Assembly: GCF_015155755.1 (NCBI RefSeq)
Contig: NZ_VWPI01000044.1
Location: 1 to 64,000, forward strand
Reading direction: 5' to 3'
Source: Komagataeibacter sp. FXV3
GTDB taxonomy: Bacteria > Pseudomonadota > Alphaproteobacteria > Acetobacterales > Acetobacteraceae
DNA length: 64,000 nt
Shown here: piece by piece, positions 26,622 through 35,820 of the stretch
How positions within the stretch are numbered: the stretch's first letter is position 1
How the letters are laid out: each line of letters begins with the position of its first letter
The notes under the pieces: model-generated
The model's input: only the letters and a program-made list of their open reading frames with translations
Database searches by the model: none
Told to the model about the DNA's origin: nothing
Position numbers and translations under genes: made by a program

Positions 26622-29132
26622 ATGCCGTGTGTTCTTCTGCCGTGCCGCCGCAATTGCATCCGGCCCTCCCGATCCAGCCTGCTTACGGGCACGTCCGCCC
26701 TGCTGTTCGTCATGTGTGCCGCCACGGGCCATCATGCTGCAGCCGCACCGGTTGAGGGCAGCGTGGCCACCACGCCATCACCGGCACAGCCCTTCAGCAT
26801 TCCCGCCCAGCCGCTGGGCCGCGCCCTTGCCGCCCTTGGCGCGCAGACCGGCCTGCAGATCGCGTTCGACAGCGCCACGATAGCGGGCGCACGCTCAGGG
26901 GTGGTGAGCGGGCAGATGACAGCGGAACAGGCGCTTGCCAGCCTTCTGGCGGGCACGGGCATCAGTTACCACAGAACCGGGGCGCATTCCGTCTCGCTTA
27001 TCCGCGCGCCTGCCGCCATCACCCTTGATCCGGTGCGGGTGGAAGGGCAGGGGAACGGGGACGGCAGAAAAGGCTGGAAAGAGGAGCAGATCGCCGTCTA
27101 CGCCACATCGGGGCGGGCCGGGCTTGTGCCCAAGAATTCGAGTGCCGCCACCAAAACCGACACGCCCCTGATCGAAACCCCGGAATCCGTATCCGTCGTA
27201 ACCCGCGCGCAGCTGGATCAGCAGAATGCCCGCACCATAGCCGAGGCCCTGCGCTATAATGCGGGCGTGTCGGGCGATGTGGCATCGGGCTACACCACGC
27301 GGTTCGACATGGTTGAAATCCGCGGCTTTCAGGGGGCCGCGGGCGCGGATGAGTTTGTTGACAACCTGCGCCTGTTCAACGGCGCCTATTACGCAACCCA
27401 GCAGATCGACCCCTACCTGCTCGACCGGATCGACATCCTCAAGGGGCCGCCATCGGTCCTGTACGGGCAGTCCAATCCCGGGGGCGCCATCGTGCTGACC
27501 ACGAAACAGCCGACGGCCACGCCCGTCCACTCCATCTCGGTCGAGGGCGGAACATACGGCTACGTGCGCGGCACCGCCGATTTTGGCGGCCGGATCGACC
27601 GTGATGGCAAATGGCTGTACCGCGTGGCGGCAACCGCCACCACGTCCGGCACGCAGGACGAGCATACCCGCAACGAACGCTTCGGCGTCCTGCCATCGCT
27701 GACATGGACCCCCAATGACCGCCTGACCATGACGCTGTCCGCCTTCTGGCAGCGTGACCCGCGTGGCGGCAATTTTGATACCGCGCCGCTGGAAGGCACC
27801 ATCCTGCCCAACCCGAATGGCAAGATTTCGGACCATTTCTACCCCGGCGACCCCAATTTCGAGACCTACAAGCGCACCCAGACGGCGGTGAACTACCGCC
27901 TGAGCTACCAGATTGCGCCCAACTGGACGTTCAAGTCATTTGCCCGTTACGCGAATGTGGGGGCGTTTTTCCAGCAGGTGTCCTCGGGCGGGATGCTTGA
28001 TGATGACAACCGCACGCTGGAACGCGCCGCCTACGGGTCGGAGGAACATTTCGACACGATCACGGTGGAAGAACAGATCCTTGGCCATTTCCGCACCGGG
28101 CCGGTCAGACACAACGTGATCATTGGCGGCAACTGGCAGAATATCCGTGATTCCGCCAACCTGTATTACGGCGACGCCCCATCACTGGATGCCTTTTCCC
28201 CCACGTACGGGCAGAGCATCGGCAAGCTGGACCTGTATGAAGCCCAGAGCATCACCACCAACCAGGAAGGCATATATGGCGAGGACCAGATGACATGGGG
28301 CAGGCTGCATGTGCAGGGCGGCGTGCGCCATGACTGGTCCACCATCGACACCCGCGACCAGACCGATGGCGGCGGCAGCTTCAACCAGTCCGATCAGGCC
28401 ACGACGTGGCGTGGCGGCATCCTGTATGCGTTCCCCATCGGGCTTTCACCCTATTTCCACTACGCGGAATCCTTCCAGCCTGCCAACAACCTGTCCTTCA
28501 ACGGCACGCCGTTCAAACCCACGCGGGGACGGCAGTTTGAAGTGGGGCTGAAATACCAGCCGCATGGTTTCAACGGGTTTTTCACGGCCGCGCTGTATGA
28601 CCTCAAGCAGAGCAACGTGCTGGTCACCGATCCGGTCCATATCGACTTCTATACCCAGACCGGCGGCATCCGCTCACGCGGGATCGAACTCGAAGCCCAT
28701 GTGGACCTGACCCGCAACCTGAACATCATCGCGGCCTATACCTATCAGGACGTGGCCTATACGCGCGGCAGTGGCGACCTGACCGGCGAGCGCCCGATTG
28801 CGGTGCCCAAGCAGACATTCTCGGTCTGGGGGCATTATGACCTGCGCAACGGCCCGCTGCGGGGGCTGGGGTTCGGCGCGGGCGTGCGCTACAACGGTAA
28901 TACGCTGGTGGACAACACGCTGGAATATGTCACGCCCAGCTATGTGCTGGTGGATGCGCAGGCACAGTATTCACTCGATGCGGTAGCCCCACGGATGAAG
29001 GGCATGCTGTTTCAGGTCATGGCCCAGAACCTGCTCAACCAGCGGTACTATCCCGGCTGCGCGGGTGCCGATACAGGCTGCTATATCGGCGCGAACCGCA
29101 ATGTGATCGGCAAGGTGACCTATAGCTGGTAA
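26622..29132 (+). CDS. FecA-type TonB-dependent siderophore receptor with STN signalling domain (set 1)
   Basis: Outer-membrane ferric-siderophore importer of 836 residues that also signals. Signal peptide about 1-42 (HHAAAA-PV); STN domain 57-110 (FSIPAQPLGRALAALGAQTGLQIAFDSATI); plug with TDTPLIETPESVSVVTRAQLDQQNARTIAEALRYNAGV and the ILKGPPSVLYGQSNPGG motif typical of hydroxamate/catecholate siderophore receptors; barrel ending GKVTYSW with the conserved C-terminal aromatic. Third gene of the fecI-fecR-receptor set. The nearby PvdE-type transporter suggests a peptide siderophore, but the ligand is not determinable. Confidence 0.93.
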   Translation: MPCVLLPCRRNCIRPSRSSLLTGTSALLFVMCAATGHHAAAAPVEGSVATTPSPAQPFSIPAQPLGRALAALGAQTGLQIAFDSATIAGARSGVVSGQMTAEQALASLLAGTGISYHRTGAHSVSLIRAPAAITLDPVRVEGQGNGDGRKGWKEEQIAVYATSGRAGLVPKNSSAATKTDTPLIETPESVSVVTRAQLDQQNARTIAEALRYNAGVSGDVASGYTTRFDMVEIRGFQGAAGADEFVDNLRLFNGAYYATQQIDPYLLDRIDILKGPPSVLYGQSNPGGAIVLTTKQPTATPVHSISVEGGTYGYVRGTADFGGRIDRDGKWLYRVAATATTSGTQDEHTRNERFGVLPSLTWTPNDRLTMTLSAFWQRDPRGGNFDTAPLEGTILPNPNGKISDHFYPGDPNFETYKRTQTAVNYRLSYQIAPNWTFKSFARYANVGAFFQQVSSGGMLDDDNRTLERAAYGSEEHFDTITVEEQILGHFRTGPVRHNVIIGGNWQNIRDSANLYYGDAPSLDAFSPTYGQSIGKLDLYEAQSITTNQEGIYGEDQMTWGRLHVQGGVRHDWSTIDTRDQTDGGGSFNQSDQATTWRGGILYAFPIGLSPYFHYAESFQPANNLSFNGTPFKPTRGRQFEVGLKYQPHGFNGFFTAALYDLKQSNVLVTDPVHIDFYTQTGGIRSRGIELEAHVDLTRNLNIIAAYTYQDVAYTRGSGDLTGERPIAVPKQTFSVWGHYDLRNGPLRGLGFGAGVRYNGNTLVDNTLEYVTPSYVLVDAQAQYSLDAVAPRMKGMLFQVMAQNLLNQRYYPGCAGADTGCYIGANRNVIGKVTYSW

Positions 29133-29371
29133 TGACTGCAAATATTGACTGTCAGTTATGCGATTGTCGCATGATGCAGCGAAGGTATCCCATACAGACG
29201 ATCCATCCCGGCAGGAAATAACAACGCGCGGCGACAGCCGTCCGATATTTTTGGACGGCTTCATTCAACATACTGATTTAACTATACTTTCCAAAGAATT
29301 CAGAAAGCATGTCGCATGTGTCCCGACGGTGACATACGAAACATCGGCCACATCATGCGCAACTTGAACAT

Positions 29372-29390
29372 GCGAATGATTATTATTACA
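29372..29390. promoter_or_regulatory. Fur-box-like site before the second fecI
   Basis: GCGAATGATTATTATTACA matches the 19-bp Fur consensus at about 13 positions. It lies 77 bases before the second sigma-factor gene, in the same relative place as the site before set 1. Confidence 0.6.
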
Positions 29391-29466
29391 GGACATGAAA
29401 ACAGCAGGAGATACGACGCGCGACAAGGCAAAGCCCCGTGCGTCGATCTCCTTGGAGGCGGTGCCC

Positions 29467-30024
29467 GTGTCCTACGCGGACAAGATTTTTCTGGAAGTCC
29501 TTGAAAGCAACAGGCGCCATCTGGTCGCGCTGGCGGCACGTGTTGTGGGTTGCGCATGGCGGGGCGAGGAAATCGTGCAGGACGCCTATATCCGCATCAT
29601 CCGCGCCGGGGCCGCGCCACAGGACATCCAGCACCCGCTGGGTTACCTGAAACGGGTGATCTTCCGCCTCGCCATTGATGCACGCCGGGCAAAAGCCGTT
29701 GAACGTGCCTATGCGCAGGCCATCAGTTCTCCCGACAGACGGACCACATGCACTGACGGGGCAGGGGACGTGGATATCCCGCGCGCCGATGCCATCGAAA
29801 TCCTGACGCCCGAACGCCAGCTTGCCAGCCAGGATGAACTCCGCCGCGTGCTGGCCTGCCTTGACGGCCTGCCCCCGCGCACCCGCCGCGCGTTTGAACT
29901 GAGCCAGCTCTATGGCCATAAACAGCGTGAAGTGGCCGAGATCCTCGGCGTCAGTTCCCCGCGCGTGCATGCCATGCTCCGGCAGGCCTTCCAACGGATT
30001 ACCGGGCAGCTGGGTGGAGAATGA
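29467..30024 (+). CDS. fecI: ECF sigma factor, FecI type (set 2)
   Basis: Second FecI-type sigma factor, 185 residues. Region 2 RGEEIVQDAYIRIIRAG and HPLGYLKRVIFRLAIDARR; region 4 LPPRTRRAFELSQLYGHKQREVAEILGVSSPRVHAMLRQA. I chose GTG 29467 (VSYADKIFLEVLESN) because GGAGG stands 8 bases upstream and the resulting N-terminus aligns with that of the first FecI; the ATG at 29395 has its ribosome site only one base away. Heads a second fecI-fecR-receptor set. The linker between regions 2 and 4 is longer than in the first copy. Confidence 0.9.
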   Translation: MSYADKIFLEVLESNRRHLVALAARVVGCAWRGEEIVQDAYIRIIRAGAAPQDIQHPLGYLKRVIFRLAIDARRAKAVERAYAQAISSPDRRTTCTDGAGDVDIPRADAIEILTPERQLASQDELRRVLACLDGLPPRTRRAFELSQLYGHKQREVAEILGVSSPRVHAMLRQAFQRITGQLGGE

Positions 30025-30120
30025 AGCCCCACCGGCCGGTGTTAACTTCCATGCCGTTCAATCGTCAGACAGAAAGGGAGATGTGAAGGCGCATGTCCTG
30101 CCTGCAAAGCATATGGGCCC

Positions 30121-31098
30121 ATGACCGACATTCCCCCGCCTGACGCTGCCGATACGGCCCTCTCGTTCCTTCTCCGTGTGCAGGATGATCCCGAAGACGG
30201 CCGCCTGAAGGCTGAACTCCAGCAATGGCGGCAGGCTGATCCCGCGCATGAACGGGCATGGCAGCAGGCATTGCGGGTCCGCCTGCTTGGCCAGATGGCC
30301 CTGCAGGGCGCGACACAGGCACGGCCCCCGTCAAAGCCCACGCCCGACAACCTGCATCGCTTCCCGGTCCGCAGATGGCGGGCGGGGGCGCTGGCAACTG
30401 CGGCGGCAGCGGCCATTGTCCTTGCCTGCGCGCCTTCGCTGCGCCTGTGGTTTCAGGCGGATTACACCACGACAACAGGCCAGACGCGCCAGATTGCCCT
30501 GGATGATGGTAGTCACCTGACCCTGGGCAGCGCATCCGCCATTGCCGTGCACATGCAAGGCGATACACGCCGGGTCGTGCTGCTGAAAGGGGAGGCTCTG
30601 TTCCAGGTAAAGCATGATCCCCGGCGGACCTTCGTGGTGGAGGCCGATGGCGTGGTGTCACGCGATATTGGCACGGTATTTGACGTGCGCAGCGGGGCCG
30701 GACACGTCGTGCTGGGGGTTGGTGAGGGCACGGTCGGGCTGCGCGCACCACAGGCGGGAATAGCAGCCGAGCAGACCGTCAATGCTGGTGAACAGATCGA
30801 TATTACGGAAAAGACCGGGGCCGTGCGCCGCTCCACCATTTCACCTGACAGTGTCGGGTCATGGAATACAGGCCTGTTTGGCGCCAGTGCGGTCAGTGTC
30901 GCGGATATGCTGGGTATATTGCGCCGCCATTATCCCGGCTATGTCATCGTGCGCGGAACCATACCCGCCAGCAGGCTGGTGGGGGGCGTGTATGACCTGC
31001 AGCGCCCTGCCGACAGCCTGCGCATGCTGGTCACGTCCGCTGGCGGGTCCATGCGCGAAGTGGCAGGGCGTATTCTGGTTATCAGCTTTCCCGGCTGA
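30121..31098 (+). CDS. fecR: FecR-type anti-sigma/signal transducer (set 2)
   Basis: 325 residues with the same plan as the first FecR: N-terminal sigma-binding domain (LQQWRQADPAHERAWQQALR), one membrane helix near 88-108 (ALATAAAAAIVLACAPSLRL), FecR domain DYTTTTGQTRQIALDDGSHLTLGSASAIAVH with GEALFQVKHDPRRTFVVEADGVVSRDIGTVFDV, and a C-terminal STN-like segment GGVYDLQRPADSLRMLV. It pairs with the FecI 97 bases upstream and the receptor downstream. Confidence 0.9.
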   Translation: MTDIPPPDAADTALSFLLRVQDDPEDGRLKAELQQWRQADPAHERAWQQALRVRLLGQMALQGATQARPPSKPTPDNLHRFPVRRWRAGALATAAAAAIVLACAPSLRLWFQADYTTTTGQTRQIALDDGSHLTLGSASAIAVHMQGDTRRVVLLKGEALFQVKHDPRRTFVVEADGVVSRDIGTVFDVRSGAGHVVLGVGEGTVGLRAPQAGIAAEQTVNAGEQIDITEKTGAVRRSTISPDSVGSWNTGLFGASAVSVADMLGILRRHYPGYVIVRGTIPASRLVGGVYDLQRPADSLRMLVTSAGGSMREVAGRILVISFPG

Positions 31099-31248
31099 TC
31101 CGGCGCGGGCAGCAGGCCAAGCAGTCCTGACCTGCAAAAAAAGTCCCTGAACGTGCAATCGCTATTAAGTTCCGCTGGCATGGCCCGTCATGTTTTGTGA
31201 GACGAATTGATCTTAATTCGCATTTGCAAGACAGCAGGCAACATTTCC

Positions 31249-33834
31249 ATGGCAGCAAGCGTTGATACCCCTACCGCCACAGGCAACCGGTTCCGTCATA
31301 TCCTGCTGACAGCAGTGGCCCTTTCCACACACGGGAGCCTGACATGCGCGGGTGCGCTGGCCGCACCATCCGCCGGGGTCAACACTGGCACGGTCCTGTC
31401 CTTCCATATCGCGCAGAAACCCCTGCGTGATGCGCTGGTGGATCTGGGCACGCAGGCCCGCGTACGCCTGATCTTTGCTGCCGACAGCATACCGGATATC
31501 ACGGTCGCCCCCCTGAACGGCACGTTTTCGGTGCCGGACGCAATCGGGCGACTGCTGGGTGGGACAGGACTGACATTTTCCAGCCGCGACGGCGCATTCT
31601 ACATCCAGAAAGCCGCGACCGCCAGCATCACGCTTGGTCCCGTGCGGGTGGGCGGCACGGTGGCGCATGAAAGTGCCACCGGACCCGGCGTAGGCTACGT
31701 GGCCACCAATACCCTGACCGGGTCAAAGACCGACACGCCCATTATCGAGATACCGAACTCGATCCACGTCATCACCAAACAGCAGATGATCGACCAGCAA
31801 CCACAGAACGTGATGGAGGCGCTGCGCTACACCCCCGGCGTGCATGTGGAAGGACTGGGCGGCTTCGCCAATGGGGTGGGTAGTGGATACAATAACGGCA
31901 GCATCGTGCAGCGCGGCTTTGCCACCGCGCAGTTTGTCGATGGCATCCGGTCATATTCCAACAGCGCGGGGGAGACCGCGTTCCTTGAGCGTATCGAGGT
32001 CATGAACGGCCCGGCCTCGGTGCTGTATGGCCAGACCACGCCGGGCGGCCTGATCGGCATGTCCCTCAAAAAACCGACCGACACGCCGCTGCGCAATGTC
32101 ACCCTTGGCTTTGGCAACTGGGGGCGGTACGAGGCCACGTTCGATGTCAGTGACAGGGTCACGAAGTCCGGCAATGTGCGCTACCGCATTGCCGGTATTG
32201 GTGTAACCCAGGGCACGCAGACCAACTATATCGACTATCACCGCGTGGGCGTCCTGCCCTCCATTACGTGGGACATAGACCACAAAACATCACTGACCCT
32301 GCTGGGCAGCTACATGTACACGCCTGGCGATGGCACGAACATGACACAGCTACCGCCCAGCGTGCTGCTGAATGTCAACGGTTATGGCCGCATTCCCCGC
32401 AGCCGCTTCCTGGGGGACAGGAACTGGAATGAATCAGGGGAAAAGGATGCGATGTTTGAATACCAGTTCAAGCATACCTTCAACCGCTGGATCGATTTCA
32501 ACCAGACCCTGCGCTATGAACGTTCGGAACTGCGTAACAGGGTGCTCATGCGTGGCAAGGGCATGATTACGGATCAGCTTTATGCACGCACACCGGTCGA
32601 GACCGACTGGCCCTCGACCACAATCGGGCTGGATACCCGCGTCAGCGGCAAGGTGCGTCTTGGCCCGGTGCACAATACATGGGTGGTTGGCACGGATTTC
32701 AGGCAATATGACACCAATGACCGGTCGCAGAGCGATCATACGTCAGGCTATAACGGTTTTGCCGGTTATGACGGGTATTCACTGGTCAATGTCTATAACC
32801 CGCAAAGCAGCTATGTGCCATGCATGAACATCCATTCCGCAAAATGCCTGGTCAGCGGATACCAGAGCCAGCAGGGATATTTTCAGGAAGGGGTCTATTT
32901 TCAGGATCAGCTTAAATACAAGCGCCTGTCGGTCATTATTGGCGGGCGGCAGGACTGGGTGAACTATCACGGCACCACGACCCAGCTGGATAACCGGAAC
33001 GCCACCCATCAGGTCACTTATACCCGGAGCAGCGACCTGCCGAGCCCGCAATCCGCTTTCACGTGGCGTGGGGGACTGGTGTATAATTTCGATTTCGGAC
33101 TTGCCCCCTATTTCAGCTATTCCACGTCCTTCGTGCCGCAGACATCGCGCAACTGGCAGGGCAAACTGTTCGCGCCACTGACCGGCAAACAGCTGGAAGC
33201 GGGCGTGAAATACCAGTCGCCCGACCACCGGGTCTTCTTGCAGGCCGCAGCCTTCCGAATTGAGGAAGACCATTACCTGATCAATGATCCCGATCACCCC
33301 AATTTTTCCGCCGATGCAGGGCGCGTACGTTCACAGGGGTTCGAGCTTTCGGCCAACGCCAACTTCACCCGCGACCTGCGTTTCATGGCGTCCTACACCT
33401 ATGACGCTGCAACCTATCTCAGCACCAACCTGAGCGATACGCAGGAATATGCCAACGGCACCACCGGCAGTACGATATCCGAAAAGGGGAAATACATAGG
33501 CGAGGGCATTCCCCGCAACATGGCTTCCGCCTTTCTGGATTACACGCTACCCACGCGTTACCTGAAGGGCTTCGGCATCAATGGCGGCGTGCGGTATAAC
33601 GGCTTTACCTATTCCGATGACGTAAACAGCTTCAAGGTCCCCGCGTACACCCTGTTCGATATCGGCGCCCATTACGATTTCGGGCAGGCCACGCCCATCC
33701 TGAAGGGATTGCGGGGACAGCTTTCCATCTCCAACCTGACCAACAAATATTACATCACCTCATGTGGAGGTACTTACTCATGCTATATCGGGCAGGGTCG
33801 GCGTGTTTACGGCAACCTGAGCTATAGCTGGTAA
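31249..33834 (+). CDS. FecA-type TonB-dependent siderophore receptor with STN domain (set 2)
   Basis: Outer-membrane siderophore importer of about 861 residues. Signal peptide (LLTAVALSTHGSLTCAGALA-A), STN domain (FHIAQKPLRDALVDLGTQARVRLIFAADSI), plug with KTDTPIIEIPNSIHVITKQQMIDQQPQNVMEALRYTPGV and VMNGPASVLYGQTTPGGLIGM, barrel ending VYGNLSYSW. Start is uncertain: ATG 31249 gives a standard signal peptide, while TTG 31207 adds 14 residues. It ends with a CG-T-CYIG loop similar to the first receptor, so the two are paralogues. The next gene, 56 bases on, is a PvdE-type ABC transporter. Confidence 0.92.
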   Translation: MAASVDTPTATGNRFRHILLTAVALSTHGSLTCAGALAAPSAGVNTGTVLSFHIAQKPLRDALVDLGTQARVRLIFAADSIPDITVAPLNGTFSVPDAIGRLLGGTGLTFSSRDGAFYIQKAATASITLGPVRVGGTVAHESATGPGVGYVATNTLTGSKTDTPIIEIPNSIHVITKQQMIDQQPQNVMEALRYTPGVHVEGLGGFANGVGSGYNNGSIVQRGFATAQFVDGIRSYSNSAGETAFLERIEVMNGPASVLYGQTTPGGLIGMSLKKPTDTPLRNVTLGFGNWGRYEATFDVSDRVTKSGNVRYRIAGIGVTQGTQTNYIDYHRVGVLPSITWDIDHKTSLTLLGSYMYTPGDGTNMTQLPPSVLLNVNGYGRIPRSRFLGDRNWNESGEKDAMFEYQFKHTFNRWIDFNQTLRYERSELRNRVLMRGKGMITDQLYARTPVETDWPSTTIGLDTRVSGKVRLGPVHNTWVVGTDFRQYDTNDRSQSDHTSGYNGFAGYDGYSLVNVYNPQSSYVPCMNIHSAKCLVSGYQSQQGYFQEGVYFQDQLKYKRLSVIIGGRQDWVNYHGTTTQLDNRNATHQVTYTRSSDLPSPQSAFTWRGGLVYNFDFGLAPYFSYSTSFVPQTSRNWQGKLFAPLTGKQLEAGVKYQSPDHRVFLQAAAFRIEEDHYLINDPDHPNFSADAGRVRSQGFELSANANFTRDLRFMASYTYDAATYLSTNLSDTQEYANGTTGSTISEKGKYIGEGIPRNMASAFLDYTLPTRYLKGFGINGGVRYNGFTYSDDVNSFKVPAYTLFDIGAHYDFGQATPILKGLRGQLSISNLTNKYYITSCGGTYSCYIGQGRRVYGNLSYSW

Positions 33835-33890
33835 AACCATACTGAAAAAACGGTTCATCCCATCGTCATTTCCTGCAGGAGGTGCCCGTC

Positions 33891-35621
33891 ATGAACCGCA
33901 TGCAGTCTTCATATACCGGCGTCCTGCGTGCCCTGTGGCGTCTGCAACGTCCGTTATGGCCTGTAACACTGGGGGCGACGCTTGTCGGCACGGCAGGCGG
34001 GCTTGCAAGCGCGTGGCTGCTGTCAGGCATCAATGACGCCCTGCATGCGCCCGACAGGCTGAACGCAGCCCTGGCGCTGAACCTTGCGGGGCTGTGCGTG
34101 CTGTCCATTGCGGGATCTGCCCTTGCCGGGATCGGCAACAGCGCGGCCGGCCAGAAGATCATCACCCGTCTACGCCATGAGGTCGCCGCCCGCGTGCTGG
34201 CCACCCCGCTGGCCACGCTGGAGCGGCATAAACCGCACCGGATGCTGGCCATCCTGAATGGCGATATCAGCACTGTCAGCGCGTTTACCTTCAATTTCTC
34301 GGGCTATGTCGTCTCTCTGGCTGTGGTGCTGGCCTGCGTGATCTATCTGGCCGTTCTGTCGCCACCGGCCTGCCTGATCGTGATCGTGTCCTTTGCCTGC
34401 GGCGTGGCGCTGACGGTCTGGCGCCGGCGCAGGTGGCGGTCTGATTATAGTGAAATCCGTAGCATGGAAGACAGGCTGCAAAACCAGTACCGCACCATTA
34501 CCGAGGGGGCACGGGAACTGCAACTCAACCACATGCGGCGCGACCATGTGCATCATACCCTGCTGGGTGGGGCCGCATCGCGTATCGCGACGCTGAAAAC
34601 CACGGCCATGCGGCGGTTCTGGTTATTTGATTCCGTTCATGAAGCACTCTTCTTCCTGACCGTGGCCCTGCTGCTGGGCACACGTTTTCTTACGGGACTG
34701 TCCACCCCTGCCGCCACTGGCGCGGTGCTGGTACTGCTTTATGCGCGCGGGCCACTGGAACGGGTCCTGCAGGCGCTACCCGCCATGACCGAGACCGAAA
34801 TCGCCCTGCAACGCATTGCCGAACTGACCGCCAACCTGCCCGATGGCAGGCTGCCTGACTTGCGCGCGGAAGACGCGGTCACCTTCCACCATGCCATTAC
34901 CCTACATGGCGTGCGCTACCACCCCGATGGCATGGCTGCGCCCGGCTTCATACTGGGGCCGGTGGACCTGACCATCCGCCATGGCGAGATCATGTTCATC
35001 ACGGGGGGCAATGGCGCGGGCAAGACCACGCTGGTCAAGCTGCTGCTCGGCCTGTATGCGCCCACGACGGGGACCGTGCTGTGTGACGGGGTTCCGGTCA
35101 CGATGGAAAATGCCGCTGCATACCGCCAGCTTTTTGCAACGGTGTTCACGGATTATTTCCTGTTTGAGAACCTGCCGCACCCGGATGAACGGACCCTGGC
35201 CCTTGCGGCATACTGGGTGGAACGGCTGGGCCTTGCCCACAAGGTCAGGCTGGAACAGGGCCGTTTCAGCACTACCGACCTTTCCACCGGACAGCGCAGG
35301 CGTCTGGCGCTGGTGCAGGCGCTGGCCGAACACCGGCCAGTCCTGATGCTGGACGAGTGGGCAGCCGATCAGGACCCGGTTTTCCGCCGGGTTTTCTACA
35401 CTGAAATCCTGCCTGAACTGAAAGCGGCGGGGCGAACGCTGATCATCATCTCGCATGATGACCACTATTTCGCGACAGCCGACCATATCATCCATCTGCA
35501 TGAAGGGCGCATCATAAACGACAGCCACCCGACCGGAACGGGGCAGGGGAGGCATGCCACGCGGGCCATGGTAGCGACGCCATCCATCGGAAAAAAGCAC
35601 CATGGTCCGTCAGTCATATAA
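33891..35621 (+). CDS. Cyclic-peptide/siderophore ABC transporter, PvdE/SyrD type (fused permease-ATPase)
   Basis: 576 residues: six membrane helices in the first 300 and an ATPase domain after 340. Walker A ITGGNGAGKTTLVKLL, signature FSTTDLSTGQRRRLAL (degenerate LSGGQ as in the PvdE family), Walker B PVLMLDEWAADQDP (DEW instead of DEP, also usual in this family), H-loop IIISHDDHYF. Excellent AGGAGG ribosome site before ATG 33891. PvdE-type proteins move siderophore precursors or release iron-siderophores from the periplasm. No NRPS gene is in the window, so a role in recycling imported siderophores is plausible. Confidence 0.9.
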   Translation: MNRMQSSYTGVLRALWRLQRPLWPVTLGATLVGTAGGLASAWLLSGINDALHAPDRLNAALALNLAGLCVLSIAGSALAGIGNSAAGQKIITRLRHEVAARVLATPLATLERHKPHRMLAILNGDISTVSAFTFNFSGYVVSLAVVLACVIYLAVLSPPACLIVIVSFACGVALTVWRRRRWRSDYSEIRSMEDRLQNQYRTITEGARELQLNHMRRDHVHHTLLGGAASRIATLKTTAMRRFWLFDSVHEALFFLTVALLLGTRFLTGLSTPAATGAVLVLLYARGPLERVLQALPAMTETEIALQRIAELTANLPDGRLPDLRAEDAVTFHHAITLHGVRYHPDGMAAPGFILGPVDLTIRHGEIMFITGGNGAGKTTLVKLLLGLYAPTTGTVLCDGVPVTMENAAAYRQLFATVFTDYFLFENLPHPDERTLALAAYWVERLGLAHKVRLEQGRFSTTDLSTGQRRRLALVQALAEHRPVLMLDEWAADQDPVFRRVFYTEILPELKAAGRTLIIISHDDHYFATADHIIHLHEGRIINDSHPTGTGQGRHATRAMVATPSIGKKHHGPSVI

Positions 35622-35798
35622 AAAACCGGGCTTTTTATGAAAAAAGACACTGCTGGATCGTCTTTATAAGAGAGGCGGCATTCCGGCCGGTCTGCCGACA
35701 GGACGACAGGGCCGGGCGCCTGCTGATTTTTTTTCGGGATAGTCAGAGGCACGACGCAATGGAACAGGCTGGGGCCGGTGCAGAATTTATTTGCAACT

Positions 35799-35817
35799 CA
35801 TTCTCACAATCATTATT
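35799..35817. promoter_or_regulatory. Fur-box-like site before the PepSY-ExbBD-TonB operon
   Basis: CATTCTCACAATCATTATT matches the 19-bp Fur consensus at about 13 positions. It ends three bases before the first possible start codon of the PepSY gene, so bound Fur would block initiation. Confidence 0.55.
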
Positions 35818-35820
35818 AAA

